A stretch of DNA of 8,636 nt, taken from contig JAQSWC010000140.1 in NCBI GenBank assembly GCA_029266815.1, positions 1 to 8,636 of the forward strand, written 5' to 3'. The notes under the pieces are model-generated. The model was not told the origin of the DNA and searched no databases. It saw only the letters and a list, made by a program, of their open reading frames with translations. Position 1 is the first letter of the stretch. Every line of letters begins with the position of its first letter. Below are positions 6,044-8,636 of this stretch, one piece after another. The translations under genes and the position numbers were made by a program. This stretch comes from Paucimonas sp. Lineage in GTDB: Bacteria; Pseudomonadota; Gammaproteobacteria; Burkholderiales; Burkholderiaceae_D.

Positions 6044-7390
6044 ATGGCAACTGTCGAAACCTTGGGCAAACTCCAACGCCGCATGACGATCACTCTGCCG
6101 GTCTCAGAAGTGCAGGCCGAAGTTGAGAAACGCTTGAAAATCCGTGCCCGTACGGCGAAAGCGCCCGGCTTCCGTCCTGGTAAGGTGCCGATGAAGATGG
6201 TTGCTGCGCAGTTCGGCTATCAAGTTGAGACGGAAGTCCTGAACGATAAGGTTGGCAGCGCATTCGACGCCGCCATCCGCGAAAATGATTTGCGCGTGGC
6301 GGGTTTCCCCAATATCCAGCCCAAGGCCGAGGCGGGTGCCGCGCAGGGTACGCTGGCATTCGATGCGATGTTCGAGGTGTATCCGGAAGTGAAGGTCGGT
6401 GATCTGAATGGCGTAGACGTCGAGAAGACCCTGGTGAAAATTTCGGATGCCGAAGTCGACAAGACCATTGAAATCCTGCGCCAGCAACGCGTTCACTACC
6501 ATGTGAAAGGTGAACAGAGCGCGCACGGAGACGGCGGTTCGGATCTGTCGGCGCAGAACAACGATCGCGTGACGATCGATTTCGTCGGCACTATCGATGG
6601 CGTTGAATTCGTCGGCGGCAAGGCTGAAGACTATACCTTCGTGCTTGGACAAGGACGCATGCTTCCCGAATTTGAGGCTGCAGCGCTGGGCTTGAAGGCT
6701 GGCGAATCGAAGACCTTCCCGCTCGCCTTCCCGGAGGATTACCACGGCAAGGACGTGGCCGGCAAGACGGCTGAATTCAAGATCACGATGAAAAAGGTCG
6801 AGTGGCCGCATCTGCCGCCTGTCGATGCTGAATTTGCGAAATCCCTGGGTATTGCCGACGGCGACCTGAACAAGATGCGCGAAGATATCCGTACCAACCT
6901 GGACCGTGAAGTGAACGGCCGTGCCCGCGCGAAAACCAAGGAAAGCGTGATGGACGCGCTGATCAAGGTGTCCGAACTCGACGTGCCGCAAGTGCTGGTG
7001 CAGCAGGAAGTTCAGCGTCTTGCCGAGAATACGCGTAACGACATGGCCCAGCGCGGCATGAACGTGAAAGACATGAACTTCCCGCTCGAATTGTTTGCCC
7101 CTCAGGCTGAGCGCCGCGTCCGTCTGGGCTTGATTCTGCAGGCCATCGTGGAAGAGCAAAAGCTGCATCCGACGCCTGAGCAGATCAAGACCCAGGTTGA
7201 AGAATTTGCGCAAGCTTATGAAGACCCGAAGCAAGTCGTGAAATACTATTACGCGGATCGTCGCCGTCTGGCTGAAGTGGAAGCGCTTGTTTTCGAGGAA
7301 AACGTCGTCAACTATGTGCTGGGCAAGGCGAAGGTCAAAGAGAACTTTCTCGGTTTCGATGAATTGATGGGCAATGCCGCGCAGGCGTGA
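6044..7390 (+). CDS. tig: Trigger factor (ribosome-associated chaperone, PPIase)
   Basis: Binds the large ribosomal subunit near the tunnel exit and shields nascent chains. The 448 residues are close to the usual 430-450. The N-terminal ribosome-binding domain carries the signature GFRPGKVP at 42-49. The FKBP-type peptidyl-prolyl isomerase domain spans about 172-255 (DRVTIDFVGTIDG, LGQGRMLPEFE, FPEDYHGKDVAGKTAEF). The helical C-terminal chaperone domain follows to the end. The frame opens upstream at 5978 inside the tRNA, but the ATG at 6044 (MATVETLGKLQRR) gives the family N-terminus and has a modest GGAAG Shine-Dalgarno; the 5978 start cannot be real. The linker before the PPIase domain is unusually long and rich in Gly, Asp and Ser (156-173). 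The TGA stop lies inside the loop of an intrinsic terminator, and clpP follows after 31 nt. Confidence 0.97.
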   Translation: MATVETLGKLQRRMTITLPVSEVQAEVEKRLKIRARTAKAPGFRPGKVPMKMVAAQFGYQVETEVLNDKVGSAFDAAIRENDLRVAGFPNIQPKAEAGAAQGTLAFDAMFEVYPEVKVGDLNGVDVEKTLVKISDAEVDKTIEILRQQRVHYHVKGEQSAHGDGGSDLSAQNNDRVTIDFVGTIDGVEFVGGKAEDYTFVLGQGRMLPEFEAAALGLKAGESKTFPLAFPEDYHGKDVAGKTAEFKITMKKVEWPHLPPVDAEFAKSLGIADGDLNKMREDIRTNLDREVNGRARAKTKESVMDALIKVSELDVPQVLVQQEVQRLAENTRNDMAQRGMNVKDMNFPLELFAPQAERRVRLGLILQAIVEEQKLHPTPEQIKTQVEEFAQAYEDPKQVVKYYYADRRRLAEVEALVFEENVVNYVLGKAKVKENFLGFDELMGNAAQA

Positions 7391-7407
7391 TCTTCCTGCG
7401 CGTTTTT
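7378..7407 (+). terminator. Intrinsic terminator at the end of tig
   Basis: CGCGCAGG (7378-7385) pairs perfectly with CCTGCGCG (7395-7402), 8 bp with a 9-nt loop, and is followed directly by TTTTT (7403-7407). The left arm lies in the last tig codons and the loop contains the tig stop codon, so ribosomes finishing tig would occlude the hairpin. It should end or attenuate transcription between tig and clpP. The T-tract also pairs with the clpP Shine-Dalgarno region. Confidence 0.7.
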
Positions 7408-7419
7408 CCTGAGGAAAAA
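7403..7419 (+). promoter_or_regulatory. Interrupted palindrome enclosing the clpP ribosome binding site
   Basis: TTTTTCC (7403-7409) is complementary to GGAAAAA (7413-7419), with loop TGA; the symmetry extends one base further on each side around G7411. The clpP Shine-Dalgarno GAGGAA (7411-7416) lies in the loop and the right arm, two nucleotides before the ATG at 7422. In mRNA a U-rich strand would pair with the ribosome binding site, as in fourU-type RNA thermometers. The symmetry is seen in the sequence; regulation is inference. Confidence 0.4.
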
Positions 7420-7421
7420 AT

Positions 7422-8054
7422 ATGACAGGCAGGTACGGCAATTACGACAGCGCACTCGATACCCAGATGCTCGGCATGGTGCCGATGGTGATCGAGCAAA
7501 GTGGACGCGGCGAGCGCGCTTACGATATCTACTCGCGTCTTCTGAAAGAGCGAGTCATCTTCTTGGTCGGTCCGGTCAATGACCACACGGCCAACCTGAT
7601 TGTGGCGCAGATGCTGTTCCTGGAAAGCGAAAATCCCGACAAGGATATTTCGCTCTACATCAATTCTCCGGGCGGTTCCGTTTCGGCCGGCATGGCGATC
7701 TTCGACACCATGCAGTTCATCAAGCCGGACGTATCGACGCTGTGCACCGGCCTCGCGGCATCGATGGGCGCATTTCTTCTTGCGGCAGGCGCCAAGGGCA
7801 AGCGCTTTTCGCTGCCTAACTCGCGCATCATGATTCACCAGCCGCTTGGCGGCGCTCAAGGGCAAGCAGCGGACATCGAGATTCAGGCTCGGGAAATTCT
7901 TTATCTGCGTGAACGTTTGAATCAGATTCTTGCCGAAAGAACGGGGCGCAGCATCGAACAGATCAGCCGCGACACTGATCGCGACAATTTCATGTCGGCC
8001 GAGCAAGCGGTGGACTATGGCATGATCGACAAGGTGCTGACCCACCGGGAGTAA
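7422..8054 (+). CDS. clpP: ATP-dependent Clp protease proteolytic subunit ClpP
   Basis: Serine peptidase that forms the tetradecameric degradation chamber, fed by ClpX or ClpA. At 210 residues it has normal length. The catalytic triad is S114 in GLAASMGAFLL, H139 in RIMIHQPLGG, and D188 in RDTDRDNFMS; the Ser-His and Ser-Asp distances (25 and 74) equal those of E. coli ClpP. The oxyanion loop block INSPGGSVSAGMAI is intact. The N-terminal MTGRYGNYDSALDTQMLGMVPMVIEQ includes a short pro-region before the conserved MVPMVIEQ. The ATG at 7422 has a good Shine-Dalgarno (GAGGAA), which may be sequestered in a hairpin. An intrinsic terminator follows the gene, so expression is probably separable from clpX. 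Given the defect in clpX, ClpP here may depend on ClpA (not in the window) or be fully normal if the clpX lesion is an error. Confidence 0.97.
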   Translation: MTGRYGNYDSALDTQMLGMVPMVIEQSGRGERAYDIYSRLLKERVIFLVGPVNDHTANLIVAQMLFLESENPDKDISLYINSPGGSVSAGMAIFDTMQFIKPDVSTLCTGLAASMGAFLLAAGAKGKRFSLPNSRIMIHQPLGGAQGQAADIEIQAREILYLRERLNQILAERTGRSIEQISRDTDRDNFMSAEQAVDYGMIDKVLTHRE

Positions 8055-8076
8055 AAGGCCTCTGATGCAGGACAAG

Positions 8077-8113
8077 AACGCCCGGTCATTTTTATGTCCG
8101 GGCGTTTTGTTTT
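8077..8113 (+). terminator. Intrinsic terminator after clpP
   Basis: AACGCCCGG (8077-8085) pairs perfectly with CCGGGCGTT (8098-8106) around a 12-nt loop, followed by TTGTTTT. It lies 22 nt after the clpP stop and 107 nt before clpX, so clpX is expected to have its own promoter. Confidence 0.85.
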
Positions 8114-8160
8114 GACGTCACTAAAAGCTTTCCAAAAAATCCATTTTCTTGCGCTGTGGC

Positions 8161-8189
8161 GTGACGAACTTGGAATTCGCGGGTAATAT
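8161..8189 (+). promoter_or_regulatory. Candidate sigma-70 promoter of clpX
   Basis: GTGACG (8161-8166, 4 of 6 matches to TTGACA), a 17-bp spacer, then TAATAT (8184-8189, 4 of 6 matches to TATAAT). Transcription would start near 8196, leaving about 24 nt of leader. Its location just after the clpP terminator makes a promoter expected here. No convincing sigma-32 heat-shock pair was found. Confidence 0.4.
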
Positions 8190-8219
8190 CAACTCAAGAC
8201 TTTCACCTCTTATTCTTCC

Positions 8220-8636
8220 ATGTCAGACAAAAAATCCTCCAGCGGCGAAAAATTGCTTTACTGCTCATTTTGCGGCAAGAGTCAGCACGAGGTGAAAAAA
8301 CTCATCGCTGGACCCTCAGTCTTCATCTGCGATGAGTGCATCGATCTATGCAACGACATCATTCGCGATGAGGCGTCCAGTGTGGAAGCCGTGAGCGGCA
8401 CCAAGTCGGACCTGCCTTCCCCGCAGGAGATCAGCGACTTGCTCGATCAATATGTGATAGGGCAGCAAACTGCGAAACGCATTCTCTCAGTAGCTGTATA
8501 CAACCACTACAAGCGCCTGAAACACTCTGGCAAGAAGGACGAGGTAGTACTCGCCAAGAGCAATATTCTGCTGATCGGTCCGACTGGTTCCGGCTAGAAC
8601 CTGCTGGCGCAAACCTTGGCACGCATGCTCAATGTG
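8220..8636 (+). CDS. clpX: ClpX unfoldase, N-terminal part, interrupted by an in-frame TAG and cut by the window
   Basis: ClpX is the AAA+ unfoldase that recognises and threads substrates into ClpP. Seen: the N-terminal zinc-binding domain with C15, C18, C37 and C40 (CSFCGK...CDEC), then PQEISDLLDQYVIGQQTAKRILSVAVYNHYKRL, the standard entry into the AAA+ core. The frame reaches GPTGSG (120-125) and then meets TAG at 8595-8597, where the Walker A lysine (GPTGSGKT) is required. The following codon is AAC (Asn) in place of the expected Thr. After that the same frame reads LLAQTLARMLNV, exactly as in normal ClpX, to the window end. Full-length ClpX is about 420 residues; without read-through only 125 would be made, with no ATPase. 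The start ATG at 8220 gives the usual N-terminus but lacks a Shine-Dalgarno. Family identity is certain; the functional state is not. Confidence 0.93.

Noticed and set aside
6104..7441. 445-codon open frame on the minus strand across tig
   Set aside because: It is fully antisense to an unmistakable tig with intact domains. The composition (many His, Arg, Phe, Leu) is what the codon bias of tig gives in this frame, and I recognise no family in it.
7335..8075. 246-codon open frame on the minus strand across clpP
   Set aside because: Antisense to clpP, whose triad and length are intact; a codon-bias shadow with no recognisable domain.
8169..8200. Sigma-32 heat-shock promoter before clpX (CTTGGAA at 8169-8175)
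   Set aside because: The -35-like part is present, but no CCCCAT-like -10 follows at 13-17 bp.
8220..8597. A genuine 125-residue zinc-finger protein ending at the TAG
   Set aside because: The frame after the TAG continues as standard ClpX sequence, so this is an interrupted clpX, not a separate short gene.

Overview
The window looks like a chromosomal housekeeping segment of a betaproteobacterium, most likely Burkholderiales and close to Oxalobacteraceae such as Herminiimonas or Collimonas. This rests on the gene order lplT / alr-radA and tRNA-Leu-tig-clpP-clpX and on protein similarity recalled from memory; no database was searched. I see no insertion sequence, phage gene or CRISPR array.

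Layout: (1) 1-954, minus: the 5' three quarters of lplT (lysophospholipid transporter), running off the left edge. (2) 955-1120: divergent promoter region. (3) 1121-3577, plus: alr and radA, 9 nt apart, probably one operon. (4) 3617-5556, minus: two head-to-head prenyl synthases, an SQS-like squalene/phytoene synthase followed by hpnD, convergent with radA. They should make squalene, the usual precursor of hopanoids. (5) 5557-5925: a gene-free stretch with several inverted repeats. It ends in a very good plus-strand intrinsic terminator that has no plus-strand gene in front of it, so it may hold a small RNA. (6) 5926-6012: tRNA-Leu(TAG). (7) 6044-8636, plus: tig, clpP and clpX, the cytosolic protein folding and degradation cluster.

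The cluster works together in a known way. Trigger factor meets nascent chains at the ribosome exit. ClpP is the peptidase barrel, and ClpX is the AAA+ unfoldase that feeds it. Intrinsic terminators lie between tig and clpP and between clpP and clpX, so the three genes need not be transcribed as one unit.

Two things stand out. First, clpX has an in-frame TAG exactly where the invariant Walker A lysine codon should be. The next codon is also changed (Asn for Thr), yet the frame continues as normal ClpX afterwards. This is a real lesion, a sequencing error or an engineered change, and needs checking first. Second, at the tig-clpP junction the T-tract of a perfect terminator also forms an interrupted palindrome with the clpP Shine-Dalgarno sequence, which resembles a U-rich RNA thermometer.
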